Origin: Haplomitrium mnioides
Lineage: Eukaryota; Marchantiophyta; Haplomitriopsida; Calobryales
Assembly (NCBI GenBank): GCA_049999725.1
Contig: JBNGIS010010732.1
Location: 1 to 27,885, forward strand
Direction: 5' to 3'
Length of the DNA: 27,885 nt
In this document: positions 1-11,949 of the stretch, piece after piece
How the letters are laid out: each line of letters starts with the position of its first letter
Numbering within the stretch: position 1 is the stretch's first letter
Position numbers and translations under genes: made by a program
Notes under the pieces: generated by a model
The model's database searches: none
What the model was told of the DNA's origin: nothing
Seen by the model: only the letters and a program-made list of their open reading frames with translations

Positions 1-8
1 TATAGAAA

Positions 9-238
9 ATATTGGTGATAAATTAAATGTTGGTGATGCGTCCAATATAGTGGACACCACATTTGATGCACAAAATGTGGGTTACAAGTTGACACTTATG
101 CACAAAATATTGGTGATGAGCAAAATGTTGGTGATGCTTCTAATATAGTGGACACCACATTTGATACACAAACTGCTAGTGATAAGTCCACGCTTATGCG
201 CAAAATATCGGTGATGAATAAAATGTGGGTGATTTCTA
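9..238. repeat. 98-bp tandem repeat, about 2.4 copies
   Basis: The motif ATATTGGTGAT (third copy ATATCGGTGAT) starts at 9, 107 and 205, giving an exact 98-bp period. Copies share long blocks, such as the stretch around GTGGACACCACATTTGAT. Each of the first two copies reads as a similar 33-residue peptide (N-I-G-D...N-V-G-D-A-S-N-I-V-D-T-T-F-D), but 98 is not a multiple of three, so the copies lie in different frames. It is unrelated to the 90-bp satellite that follows. It may be decayed coding sequence or a separate minisatellite. Confidence 0.75.
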
Positions 239-630
239 TTGTCATCAAAGATATTGAGGTTCTAGCAAGAGGTCTATCCAAATATTTTTGGTCAAATACA
301 AAAATGTGAGATGGAGGTCATCACTTTCGAGTTTGGTCACATAATGATAACAACGAGTGTAAGAGCTCATTGGATTGTGGAATAGGTGGGAAAGTTGTAC
401 AAACATCATGAAAAACTGAACTATCTGTCAAGTCTTTCTAGACATGGAATGGATCATGTACTACTATATTACAAAACACTTGTGGACCACTCTTTTATCC
501 AACACATGAGACAAATGCCTCCAAAAGTAACCCACTCCAACTAAACCAATGTAGGTTTTTTTCTAGACTATTGCAACTTCTATTTGGTCACCAACATGAA
601 CTTGCATGTTCTATTTGTTACCATGTATGT
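239..630. other. Unassigned flank between the 98-bp repeat and the satellite
   Basis: The frame of the second 98-bp repeat copy stays open on the plus strand to a TGA at 307-309, but has no convincing start and no recognised family. The rest, up to about 630, has stops in all frames. I see no RNA gene, LTR or terminal inverted repeat here. Satellite homology begins at about 631. Confidence 0.5.
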
Positions 631-2814
631 AACATTTTGTATTTACCATCATGAAACCACATTTGCCATCAAGAAGAAAAAATGTAGAAACATTCATGGG
701 ATCAAATCATGAAACAATGGAACATTTTGTATTTTCCATCATGAAATAATAGAAACCATCAAGAAGTAGAAATGCAGAAACATTTGTGGGATCAAATCAT
801 GAAACCATGAAACAATTTGTATTTACCATGATGAAACCATATTTACCATCAAAAAGCATAAATGTGGAAACATTTATAAGATCAAATCATGAAACAATGA
901 AACGTTCCATATTTACCATCATGAAACCATATTTACCATCAAGAAGAAAAGATGTAGAAACATTCATGAGATCAATTCATGAAACAATCAAACATTTTGT
1001 ATTTACCATCATGAAACCATAGTTACCATCAAGACGTAGCAATAAAGGAAAATTCATGGGATCAAATCATAAAACAATGGAACATTCTCTATTACCTATC
1101 ATGAAATCATATTTAGCATCAAGAAGCAGCAATGTAGAAACATTTATGGGATCAAATCTAGAAACAATGGAACATTTTATATTTACCATCATGAAACCAT
1201 ATTTACCATCAAGAAACAGAAATGTAGAAACGTTCATGAAATCTAATCATGAAACAATGGAACAATCTATATTTACCATGATGAAACCATATTTACCAAA
1301 AAGAAGCAGAATTGTAGGAACATTCATGGGATCAAATCAAGAAACAAAAAAACATTATGTATTTACCATCATGAAACCATAGTAACCATAAAAAAGCAGA
1401 AATGTAGAAACATTTATTAGATCAATTTGCGAAACAATGGAACATCCTTTATTTATCATCATGAAACTACATTTACCATCAAGAAACACAAATATAGAAA
1501 CTTTCATGGGATCAAATCATGATCTAGAAACAATCATGGAATCAAATCATTAAACAATAGAGTGTTCTCTATTCACCATCATGAAATCATATTTACCATC
1601 AAGAAGCACAAATGTAGAAACCTTCATGGGATCAATTCATGAAACAACGGAAAATTTTGTATTTACCATCATGAAATCATATTTTCCATCAACAAGCAGA
1701 TATGTAAAAACATTCATGGGATCAAATCATAAAACAATGGAACATTCTGTATTTACCATCATGAAATCATATTTACCATGAAAAGCAGAAATGTAGAAAC
1801 ATTCATGGAATCAAATCATGATGTAGAAACATTTATGGAATCAAATCATTAAACACTGGAACAATCTTTATTTGCCATCATGAAATCATATTGGACAATC
1901 AAGAAGCAAAAATGTAGAAACATTTATAGGATCAAATCATGATGTAGAAACATTCATGGAATCAAATCATCAAATAATGGAACATTTTGTATTTACCATC
2001 ATGAAATCATATTTACCATCAAGAAGCATAAATGTACAATCATTCATGGGATCTATTCATGAAATATTAGAACATTATGTATTTACAAGAATGAAATCAT
2101 ATTCACCATGAAGAAGCATAAATGTAGAAACATTTACGGGATCAAATCATAAAACAATGGAACATTGAGTATTTATCATGAAATCATATTCACCATCAAG
2201 AAGCGGAAATGTACAAACATTTATGGGATCAAATAATGAAACAATGGAACATTCTTTATTAACCATCATCAAATCAAATTTACCATTAAGAAGCAAAAAT
2301 GTAGAAACATTCATGTAATCAAATCATTAAACAATAGAACATTCTGTATTTACCATCATGAACTCATATTTACCATGAAGAAACACAAATGTAGAAACAT
2401 TCAGGGGATCAAATAAGAAAAGAATGGAACATTGTGTATTTATCATCATGGAATCATATTTACCATGTAGGAGCAGAAATATAGAAACATTCATGGGATC
2501 AAATCATGATGTAAAAACATTCATGGAATTAAATCATGAAACAATGGAACATTATGTATTTACCATCATGAAATCATGTTCACCATCAAGAAGCAGAAAT
2601 GTAGAAACATTCATGGGATAAAATCATAATGTAGGAACAATCATGGAATAATATCATTTAAAAGTAGAACATTTTGTACTTACCATCATGAAATCATATT
2701 TACCATCAAGAAGCAAAAATGTAGAAACATTTATTGGATCATGAAACAATGGAACATTATGTATTTATCATCATGAAATCATATTTCTCATGAAATAATG
2801 GAACATTCTCTTTT
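631..2814 (+). repeat. 90-bp satellite array, block A
   Basis: Tandem monomers of 90 bp, marked by recurring CATGAAACAATGGAACATT, TTTACCATCATGAAATCAT, TTTACCATCAAGAAGCAGAA and GTAGAAACATTCATGGGATC. Only one of six frames is open in the consensus monomer, giving a 30-residue repeat that starts N-V-E-T-F-M-G-S-N-H. Open stretches include 786-1022 and 1056-1382, but nonsense and frameshift variants are common. Variants with an extra 30-bp module occur near 1516, 1815, 1937, 2508 and 2627-2656, and a 49-bp short monomer lies at 2740-2788. The block is cut at 2814 by an LTR insertion and resumes in phase at 6254. Confidence 0.93.
2810..2814. repeat. Target-site duplication CTTTT (left copy)
   Basis: CTTTT directly precedes the TGTCAC end of the solo LTR, and the same five bases recur at 6254-6258 just after its other end (..GCTGACA). 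Removing the LTR and one copy restores a continuous satellite monomer. Five bases is the usual duplication size for Ty3/gypsy integration. Confidence 0.92.
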
Positions 2815-5800
2815 TGTCACTCTCCAGCTTCAGGCCTTAACCTTCTCAGATGCCACTTGGAAGGAAAGGGAGGACAGATTTAGGGCTTTGAGGTTCTTTT
2901 CTGAGATGGCCCATTGCCAGTTATCACTTTGAGGCTTTAAGGATCCTCTCTTCCCTTACAAGCCCTTTGTTCACCTCTCACTCTCTTCAGTTTACAATCT
3001 AGTCATTCATTCATAAAACCCCAAGTCCACTTTTACACCACCCAGCATGTCTTGTGTAATTCCTTCAATATTTTTCAAGGGTCCAAATCTTAGACCCTGC
3101 CACCTTGTGTATGCTTTCGGAGTAGAAAGATACTGTGACTTGCACCAATGAACAATGATAGAGGACTGGACTCCCCTTCTCAAGGTTGTCATAGGAGCTG
3201 ATACAAATGTGATTCCTAACTATCCTAATATGAACTATTTTCTAAACTATAAAACAGGGTCAGAAATAGAGAGCATTAACCCCCAGGGTCACAAGACTGT
3301 GTCAAGGGACTTGACTCCCCCTCCAAAGTTGTCCCAGGGTCTACTCAACTGGTCTGATTATATTCTAGTCTAGAATATCCCTTGTATACAAAATGTAGAA
3401 TGCAAATCTAACTATGAACATATGCACATTCACACCCAACAATGTATTGCAACAAAACAGAGTCCTTGAAGGCCCTCTAGAACTGATCTCACCAACAGAT
3501 CTCTCCATTTTGAATCACTTACCACTTGTTCACCTTCACCCCAACTTCACACCCACACACCCTTCTCCAGATAGTTTTCAACTTCCATCGTTAGAAGCCC
3601 TGAACTTACTCCCTCAAGCCTGAAAGAGGATTTCTTTCACTTCTACCTTTGGAAGACAGTCTTCCTGACTGCAGGTAGCTCACTCCACCCCCGAGCCTCA
3701 ATAGTTCTTCTCCGCAGTGTGCAGGCACTAACACAGCCACCCTCTCTCAGCTCCACTTGAAGAATTACACTAGAGCGCACTCTGAGCACTCTGGGTTGAT
3801 GCTCCCGCACAAGGAATGTAGAGACAACTCCAAGATCCCACTTGGTAGCCTCTCCTGAATTCTCAACAAGCCAGATCCCTTTCTAGACTCTCGTATCAAT
3901 CCACCTCCGCTCTTGGTCCACTTACGAAGATGAGTTCACCTGGATCGCTCGAGCCTTTAGAGCTCCCCGCCTAGCGATTCTTGACGCCCCTCCAATCCAC
4001 CTCCACCCCTGCTTGCCCCAAGCACGAGTTCACTTATTTCACGTAGCTTCTCATTGGAATCCCACTCCTACCTTACCTCATTGTGATTTCCTCATCTCGA
4101 GATAACTGTCACGTCTCTAATTTGCTTGCACATCAACCCTTCTGAATTCGTAGCCCGTCAATGTATACCCCTTGAGCTTCCACTAATCCCTTGAGCCCTT
4201 CCCGTTGAAAGTTTGTTAATCCCGTTGGGCTCGGAATCGAGGTTGCGACGCGTGTCCCCACTGTTTGTTAATCCCGTTGGCTCGGATTCGGACGTTGCGA
4301 CGTGTGTCTTGCTAGTTAGTCGAATGATTCCAAGTACAACGGTAAAATGGAGGTGAGTCTGAGGAATCTCGCGGACTGAGATTCCAGAGATTCCCACGGA
4401 ACTCCCGTCCGAAGATACCCTCGAAACAGAGTTCTGAAGAATCCTGCGGAAAAGGAGTCCCACAGAATCTCCAAGATTTGCATCCAAAGATCCTCGTGGA
4501 TCCGAGTCCATAGAGCTTAGCAAAACCCAAGTTCGTTTTTGACTTTTCTCCCATAGTTGACCTCCAGTCCCAAGCCCAAGGATCCAACAGAAAGGGAAAC
4601 TTGCAGGATCCCTTGGACTCCTCCGACATGCCACATGTCGAGGTTGACTTTCTTCCGAGCCCGCCGTCCGCCGCCGCTCTGAAAGGGAGTAGTCTGACCA
4701 TCGCGCTGACTTGGTTCCATGGTTGACTCAACTCTGACCCGGAGGGTCCCTCGAACCATTCTTGAGCGCCACGTCATCCGAAGTCGTGTCGTCCGACGCC
4801 GCTTCGCAAGGGGGTAGTCTGACCGTCGCGCTGACTTGGTTCCGTGGTTGACTCAACTGTGACCTGGAGGATCCAACAGACTCCGCCTTACCGCCACGTG
4901 TCCATTGACTTCCACCAAGTCCTCTGAGGTCGCCACGTAATCCGCAAAGCCGCTGCCCGACGCCGTTCCGCAAGGGGGTAGTGTGACCATCGCGCTGACC
5001 TTTCTCCAATGAAGACTGCGGACCCTCTCCTTCGTCCACGTTTCCGCTAAACTCTGCGGGACCCCCTACGCTTGCCACGTTTCCGCTATAAACCCTCGGA
5101 TGCCATGGGCCCACCACCTCTCCGTGAAGACTTGCAGACTCTCTAGGGCCAACACGTCATCCGCTACAAGCCCTTCGGACTCCCTGGGCCTGCCACCTCC
5201 CTGTGAAGACTTGCAGACTCTCTGGAGCCGTTACGTCATCCGTTGCCGCGTCGTCTAATGCTGCCCCGCAAAGGGGTAGGTGGACCGCCACACTGACTCC
5301 TCTCCGAAGTTGACCATCTCGTCTAATGTTGCTCCGATTTACTGCCACGTGTCCCTTGACTTCCCTCACGCCTTCCAAGGATGCCACATAATCTAAAGAG
5401 TTGCCTTTTCTTGTTGAGTAAGAACAATGCCTTCGTTGCCATCTAAAGCCATCTTTGTCAAAAAGCTCGCGATAAGAACAACACGCGCTTAAAGCTCCCT
5501 TCCCTAAGTTGTTAACAAGCTTGATATAGGAGCTACAAAGAAACTTTTTTTGACCCAACTCCTCGCACGTGCTCGTCGAACTTTCAACCGTCGACTCGAT
5601 ACTCCTTTGAACTTTCAAACTCGTCCTCTTCCAGTCCGAGTCTTCAATAGATCATCCTTTCAGATGATTACTCCTTTCTCTTCCAAACAGACCTCCCAAC
5701 GGATCCCTATTAAGTAGGCTCCTCACATCAGAAGCTCACTCGGAACCCATTTAACCGGGCTCCCTACTTAGGAAGGTTGAGTCTCGCTAAGTTCTTCGGA

Positions 5801-6253
5801 TCAGACACCGTAGAACCATTGCTTCCTTCGCATGATATTCGAACTTCTCAGGCAGTTTCAATGATCTAAGGTTCTTCGTAGCTCGATTATTCTTTAACCA
5901 GGTCCTTCGTCGCATCGCTCATGCTTACAATTCGCGCATCGCTTCGCTCCAGGTGGCCTTTCCCTCCTCCCTGCTAGGACTCGATTCCCACATCCTCATC
6001 ATTTGTACAAGCTCTCGTTGTCTCCTTCGAAATTTAGTGGTGCCCCTCCACTTGTTGGCGACCACTGCTCCCTTCCCTTCTTCCACAATGATCCCGTTCT
6101 CCTCCTCGGATCCATGCACTCTACTCGTACCCATAAACTTTGAAGGATTCCTGCTGCTTCCGAGGCGCTTTTGCCTTTACCAGAGAGGAATTGTGTCAAT
6201 GCTGCTTCTGAATTGCAGATTTTTGAGTCAGCGCTCCAATTCCTTGGCTGACA
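2815..6253 (-). mobile_element. Solo LTR 1 of the satellite-invading Ty3/gypsy family
   Basis: A 3439-bp solo LTR in reverse orientation. On the minus strand it begins TGTCAGCCAAGGAATTGG (at 6253) and ends GAGAGTGACA (at 2815), so the termini are TGTCA...TGACA. It is flanked by a perfect 5-bp duplication. It is homologous along its length to the 3' LTR at 15078-18336 and to the solo LTR at 19904-24919. No gag-pol lies inside, as expected after recombination between the two LTRs of a full element. It contains degenerate copies of a roughly 125-bp GC-rich module (4665-5301). Minus-strand open frames of 129-158 codons at 4158-5618 are by-products of that module, not genes. Confidence 0.9.
4665..5301 (-). 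repeat. Internal tandem module of the LTR
   Basis: The plus-strand anchor GGGTAGTCTGACCGTCGCGC and variants recurs near 4688, 4808, 4975 and 5275, each preceded by a CCGACGCCG-like block and followed by GTTGACT-like sequence. These are degenerate copies of the module better preserved in the 3' LTR at 15973-16580. The GC- and CpG-rich composition contrasts sharply with the CpG-free satellite. Confidence 0.7.
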
Positions 6254-9200
6254 CTTTTCACCATCATGAAATCATATTTACTATCAAGAAGCAAAAATGT
6301 AGAAACATTTGTGGGATAAAATCATGAAACAATAGAACATTCTGTATTCACCATCATGTAATCATATCTACCATCAAGAAGCAGAAATGCAAAATCATTC
6401 ATGGGATCAAATCATGAAACAATGGAAAATTCTGTATTTACCATCATGAAGCTATATTTACCATCAAGAAGTAGAAATGTAGAAACATTCATGGGATCAA
6501 ATCAAAAGAAAATGAAACATTTTGTAATTACCATCATGAAACCATGTTTACCTTCAAGAAGCAGAAATGTAGAAACATTCATGGAATCAATTCATGAAAC
6601 AAATGAGCATTTTGTATTTACCATCCTAAAACCATATTCATCATTAAGAATTAGCAATAAAGAAACATTCATAGGATGAAATCATGAAACAGTGGAACAT
6701 TCTCTACTAAGTATGGTGAAATCTTATTTAGCATCAAGAATCAACAATGTAGAAACATTTATATGATCAATTCATGAAAGAGAGGAACATTTTGTAGTTA
6801 CCATCATGAATCCATATTTACCATCAAGAAGTATAAATGTAGAAACAATCATGGGATCAAATCTTGAAACAATGGAACAATCTCTATTTACCATCATCAA
6901 ATCAAATAGTGGAACATTCTCTACCAAGTATGGTGAAATCTTATTTGGCATCAAGAATTAGCAATGTAGAAACATTTATGGGATCAAATCATGAAAGAGA
7001 GGAACATTTTGTATTTACCATCATGAATCCATATTTACCATCAAGAAGTTTAAATGTAGAAACAATCATGAGATCAAATCTTGAAACAATGGAACAATTT
7101 GTATATACCATGATGAAACCATATTTACCATCAAGAAGCATAAATGTAGAAACATTCAAGGGATCAAATCATAAAACAATAAAACATTATGTATTTAACA
7201 TCATGAAACCATATTGACTATCAAGAAGCAGAAATGTAGAAACATTTATAAGATCAATTCACAAAACAATGGAACATCCTATATTTACCATCATGAAACC
7301 ATATTTACCATCAACAAGCACAACTGTAGAAACATTCATTGGATCAAATCATGATGTAGAAACTAATTAATGGAATCAAATCATTAAACAATGGAACATT
7401 CTGTATTTACCTTCATGAAATCATATCTCACATCAACTAGCAAAAATGTAGAGACATTCATGGGATCAAATCATGAAACAATGAAACATTATGTTTTTAT
7501 CATCATGAAATCACATTTATCATGAAACAATAGAACATTTTGTATTTACCATCATGAAAATTATATTTACAATCAAGAACAAGAAATGTAGAAACATTCA
7601 TAAAATCAAATCATGATGTAGAAACATTCATAGAATCAAATCATGAAACAATGGAGAATTTATTATTACTATCATGAAATCATATTTACCATCAAGAAGC
7701 AAAAAGGAAGAAACATTCATGGGATCAAATCATGAAACAATGGAACATTCTTAATTTACCTTCATGAAATCATATTTACCATCAATAAGCAAAAATGTAG
7801 AAACATTCATGGGATCAAATCATGAAACAATGGAACATTCTATGTTTACCATCATGAAATCGTATTTACCATCAAGAAGCAGAAATGTAGAAACTTTTAG
7901 GGGACTGAATCATAAAGCAATGAAACATTCTGTATTTTACTGTCATGAAACTATGTTTATCATCAAGAAGCAGAAATGTAGAAACATTCATGGGATCAAT
8001 TCATGAAGCAATCAAGCATTTTGTATTTACCATCATGAAACCATATTTACATCAAGAAGCAGCAATAACAAAACATTCATGAGATGAAATCATGAAATAA
8101 TGGAACATTCTCTATGAACTATCATAACTCATATATAGCACCAAGAATCTGCAATGTAGAAACATTTATGGGATCAAATCATAAAAGGAAGAAACATTAT
8201 GTATTTACCATCATGAACCAATATTTACCATCAAGAAGCAAAAATGCAGAAACATTCATAGGATCAAATCTTGAAACAATGCAACAATTTGTATTTACTA
8301 GATGAAATCATATTAGACATCAAAAAGCAAAAATGTAGAAACAGTCACGGAATCAAGTCATGAGAAATTAAAACATTCTCTTTTTACCATCATGATATTA
8401 TATTTATCATGAAACAATGGAACATTCTATATTTGCCATCATGAAATCATATTTATCATCAAGAATAAGAAATGTAGAAACATTCATGGGATCAAATCAT
8501 GATGAAGAGGATTCATGGAATCAAACTATGAAACAATGGAACATTCTATATTTAGCATCATGACACTATATTTACCATAAAGGAGCAAAAATGTAGAAAC
8601 ATTCATGGGTTTAAATCATGAAACAATGGAGCGTTTTGAATTTACTATCATGAAATCATATTTACCATCAAGAAGCGGAAATGTAGAAACATTAATAGGA
8701 TCAAATCATGAAACAATGAAACATTATGTATTTACCATCATGAAATCATATTTACCATGAAGAAACAAAAATGTAGAAACATTCGTGGGATCATATCATG
8801 AACCAATGGAACATTCTGTATTTACGAGCATTAAATCAAATCTACAATCAAGAAGTAGAAATGTACAAGGATTCATATGATCAAATCATGTGTAAAAACA
8901 TTCATGGAATGTAATCATGAAACAATGGAACATTTTTGTATTTACCATCATGATATCATATTTACCATCAAGAAGCAAGATGGTAGAAACATTCACGGGA
9001 TCAAATCATGAAAAAAAGAAACATTCTGTATTTACCATTATGAAATCATATTTATCATGAAACAATTGATCATTTTGTATTTACCATCATGTAATCATAT
9101 TTACAATCAAGAAGCAAAAATGTAGAAACATTCATAGAATCATATCATGATGTAAAAATGTTCATGGAATCAAATCATGAAACAATAGAACATTTTGTAT

Positions 9201-9878
9201 TTACCTTCATGAAATCATATTTTTCATCAAGAAGCAAAACTTAGAAACATTCACAAGATCAAGTCATGAAACAATGGAACATTCTGTATTTACCATCATT
9301 CAACCATATTTACCATCAACAAGCAAAAATGCAGAAACCTTCATGGGATCAAATCATGAAACAATGGAGCATTCTGTATTTACCATCATAAAATCATATT
9401 TACCATCAAGAAGCAGAAATGTAGAAACATTCATGGGACCAAATCATGAAACAATGGAACATTCTATATTTACTATCATTAAACCATATTCACCATCAAG
9501 AAGCAAAAACGTAAGAACATTCATGGGATCAAATCATGAAACAATAAAGCATTATGTATTTACCTTCATGAAACCATGTTCATAATCAAGAAGCAAAAAT
9601 GTAGAAACATTCATGGGATCAATTCCTAAAACATTCAAGCATTTTGTATTCACCATCATAAAACCATATTTACTGTCAAGAAATAGCAATAATGAAACAT
9701 TCGTGGGATGAAATCATGAAAAAATGGAACATTCTCTATATCATGAAATCTTATGTAGCATCAAGAACCAGCAATGTAGAAACATTTATGGGATGAAATC
9801 ATAAAAGAGAGGAACATTCTATATTTACCATAATGAATCCATATTTACCATCAAGAAGCGTAAATATAGAAACATTAA

Positions 9879-9888
9879 NNNNNNNNNN
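9879..9888. other. Run of 10 Ns (assembly gap)
   Basis: Ten undetermined bases inside a satellite monomer, about 108 bp before the truncated 5' end of the central retrotransposon. The true gap size is probably unknown, and monomers may be missing or collapsed here. Confidence 0.98.
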
Positions 9889-9991
9889 GGGATCAAATCA
9901 TGAAACAGTGGAACATTCTTTGTGACCCATCATGAAACCATATTAACCATCAAGAAGTAGAAATGTAGAAACATTCATGGGATGAAATCAT

Positions 9992-9996
9992 GAAAC
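9992..9996. repeat. Target-site duplication GAAAC (left copy)
   Basis: GAAAC directly precedes TATCAGCC at the 5' end of the central element and recurs at 18337-18341 directly after its TGACA end. Removing the element and one copy restores the satellite motif CATGAAACAAT. This fixes both ends of the element although its 5' LTR is almost gone. Confidence 0.9.
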
Positions 9997-10015
9997 TATC
10001 AGCCAATCACTTAGG
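9997..10015 (+). mobile_element. Remnant of the 5' LTR
   Basis: TATCAGCCAATCACTTAGG matches the LTR 5' end seen at 15078 (TATCAGCAAGTGATTTGGA) at 13 of 19 positions and directly follows the GAAAC duplication. Sequence after about 10015 no longer matches the LTR and leads straight into gag at 10024. The deletion junction is therefore near 10015-10020, and about 3.2 kb of LTR plus the leader is missing. Confidence 0.7.
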
Positions 10016-10023
10016 TGAGATAG

Positions 10024-10977
10024 ATGGATCCACAGACTCTTGAAGAAGAACTCAATGCAACCCGATCTCATGTCAAGGCTGCCATCACCAGTTCATGTAG
10101 GAAGGCACGGGCCAAGTACGAGTTCAATGACTCTTCAGACACCTCGGATAGCGGAGAGGAAACAGATGAGAGTTCCAAGCCCCCCTCAAAAAGCGAGAAT
10201 GAGTCTGGAAGCAGCAACTCAAAGGAGGACCAATCATCTCAAAAGAAGAAGAAGAAGAAGGAACTGAAAAAGAAGAAGCAGGCCAAGGAGAAGGAAGTAA
10301 ATCATCTCAAGGGGGCTAGCAAAGGAAAGTACAGGAAGACTGAACCCGAACCCAAGGCGAGCAGGAAGCCAAGGGTGAGGGATCGAATTGAAGAGCTGAG
10401 CGCCAAGATGGAGGCGATGAGCATCCTCCTGGTAGGGATCAAACCAGAAGGCAGGCCCCTACCCACCAAGAGAGTCGGAGTGTGGTGCGTAAGGTGTAAG
10501 AAACATGGAGACTCCCCTTAGGAATACCCGAACAAGAATAATGTTGTACACTACGTAAGGGAGGAAGTACCGGAGTACGAGAGAGAAGAGGTGGAGTACG
10601 TGATGGAAGAGGCCTTGGAAACAATCTATCAGATCAGTGGGGGGCCTTGTACCATGCTAAGCAGGCCAGCGGAGGGAAGCGAAGGGCCAGGGAATTAGTG
10701 GGCTGCCAATTAGCCACCCCGGACAACTATTATGGTATGTTGGAATGGTGGCCAACCCGACCACATTTCCTCTAACTATCTGAAGCCGTGGAAGATCAGT
10801 TACGGCCAACCACCAGCTTTATGCTTCCAGTGCAAAAAGGAAGGGCATGTGGTAGTCAATTGCCCACTTACCCGAAGGCTTGATGCACCTCCTGTACTAG
10901 GCACAAATCCTCCTCCCCCCGCTATTGTCAATCTCATCACTTTGGAAACGGAGGAGGAAGCGGAATTGCCAAGATAG
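10024..10977 (+). pseudogene. gag: Gag remnant with CCHC zinc knuckle
   Basis: Gag forms the retroelement particle and binds its RNA through zinc knuckles. Frame 1 opens at ATG 10024 and reads 165 codons that are rich in Ser, Glu and Lys, including a poly-Lys stretch. An in-frame TAG at 10519 follows; it sits after a C-x2-C-x3-H motif (near 10489-10506) that resembles a first, decayed knuckle. The same frame continues past TAGs at 10696 and 10711 to a perfect C-x2-C-x4-H-x4-C knuckle at 10822-10863 (Cys 10822 and 10831, His 10846, Cys 10861). It ends at a TAG at 10975. The usual N-terminal capsid homology is not visible, consistent with loss in the 5' deletion. ATG 10024 may therefore be an internal Met rather than the original start. 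Confidence 0.8.
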
Positions 10978-11007
10978 AAGACACCTGCTCTCAAAGATTG
11001 TTTCTGA

Positions 11008-11412
11008 GTGGTGACCAGAGCCGGGGCGAAAGCCAAAAAGAAGAGCCAAAAAAAGAGTGAGTGGAAAGCCAAGAAGGGGGCAGCTCAAGCAACCTCATTG
11101 CGAAGTGACTCAGATTATCAGAGGGATAATCCGAAGTGGTTCTGTCCAAAGCAACAAGACCACGTGAGGAAGCAATTGGAGGCTCTGGAAGCCTTGGAGG
11201 AGGAATAAGCAGCGGTGGAGATCCTCACGGAGGTCCGCAAACAATAGAGAGGGATCAAGGAGGCCAAGGCAAAGATCACAGCCTCAGAAGATGGAACAAA
11301 ACCCGTCCCATACAACATTCAGGCGGATGTGAAGGACTGTTCTATTATGGCCACAGTGGGCCAACTCATCAAGGACAATCTGCTATACTAAAGGCAGCTC
11401 TGAGAGTTACTG
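11008..11412 (+). pseudogene. Gag-protease linker region, decayed
   Basis: The same frame 1 as gag and protease, broken by stops at 11005, 11206, 11245, 11389 and 11401. It reads as a Lys-rich segment followed by a charged helix-like stretch (K-Q-L-E-A-L-E-A-L-E-E-E). It then gives P-Y-N-I-Q-A-D-V-K-D and a short L-I-K-D-N-L-L-Y block of the kind found before the protease in plant Ty3/gypsy polyproteins. Because the frame matches on both sides, the ancestral gag-pol was probably one continuous reading frame here. No independent function is claimed. Confidence 0.6.
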
Positions 11413-11943
11413 ATGGGAGCCAAGAGGAGGAGAAGGCTGCCCCAAGTGGGAGCTCCAACAAATCTGCAGCTGGTGTGTGAGGACAAGGGGGCTTCAGAGA
11501 TTGACATACAGATCGCGAGGTGCACACTGTCATTGGTGCTCGTAGATGGAGGGGTAGGAGTAAACAAAATGGTGGAAGAGACAACTCACAAGCTGGGATT
11601 CACAAAGTTCCAGCATACAGCCAGAATTATGAGGCTCGCGGATGGATCACGGGTGAAGCTATTAGACTCCCTCCTCCAAGTACCTACTTTCATCATAGGA
11701 AAGGAGTTCAAGCTGAATTATTTGGTCATGCGGCCTGCCAGAGCGTCCCCATACCTTGTCTTGATCGGAAAGCCATGGCTATATGGGGCCTGAGTCATGC
11801 ACAACTGGGGGAATTCCACATTGGTGTTCGGCCCTGAAAAGACGGTAGTACACTACAGACATGTTCCTCACTTGGAGGAAACACAATTCGAAGAGGAGTA
11901 TGACAATGAGTAATTCGAGGAGGAGGAAGAGTCAGAATATCAC
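11413..11943 (+). pseudogene. pol: Retrotransposon aspartic protease (decayed pol)
   Basis: The protease cuts the gag-pol polyprotein. In frame 1, 11413-11793 is open and contains L-V-L-V-D-G-G-V-G-V-N with the catalytic Asp in a D-G-G setting, a variant of the D-[ST]-G motif seen in plant Ty3/gypsy proteases. A mid-domain A-D-G-S and a closing L-V-L-I-G-K-P-W-L-Y block follow, the latter equivalent to the hydrophobic-G-R/K motif near the protease C-terminus. After a TGA at 11791 the same frame runs on through an acidic stretch to stops at 11911, 11944 and 11947. The size and order (after gag, before RT) fit the family. Internal stops prevent a complete product. Confidence 0.8.
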
Positions 11944-11949
11944 TAGTGA

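Larger units (their letters stand above)
6254..9996 (+). repeat. 90-bp satellite array, block B
   Basis: Continuation of the same satellite; the first bases are the right copy of the CTTTT duplication. Long runs of the 30-codon frame are open at 6401-6679, 6864-7217 (117 codons), 7764-8006 and 9274-9585. Monomers carrying an extra 30 bp occur at 7353-7384, near 7614 and 8500, at 8890-8918 and near 9150. Short 49-bp monomers occur at 7472-7520, 8359-8407 and 9007-9055. A run of ten Ns interrupts the block at 9879-9888. The block ends at the GAAAC duplication next to the central element. Confidence 0.93.

Noticed and set aside
786-1382. Possible real protein made of 30-residue repeats
   Set aside because: Not annotated as CDS because adjacent monomers carry stops, 5-bp deletions and 49-bp units that break the frame, and no promoter or flanking exon is visible. 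Kept as a finding only.
631-2814. CRISPR-like array
   Set aside because: Whole 90-bp monomers repeat with no unique spacers, and the setting is a plant nuclear genome.
4158-5618. Minus-strand open frames of 86-158 codons in solo LTR 1 (with similar ones at 21006-21628, 23695-24164 and, on the plus strand, 15854-17029)
   Set aside because: They overlap each other in several frames, follow the GC-rich LTR module, lack recognised domains and are not kept in the same frame between LTR copies. They are by-products of GC-rich repeats.
5953-6327. Plus-strand frame of 124 codons running from solo LTR 1 into the satellite
   Set aside because: It crosses the LTR/satellite junction at 6253, so it is a chance fusion of antisense LTR and satellite.
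10040-11480. Alternative-frame open stretches over gag and protease (10040-10267, 11136-11480, 11520-11837 and minus-strand frames)
   Set aside because: All overlap the frame-1 gag-pol homology, which explains the region.
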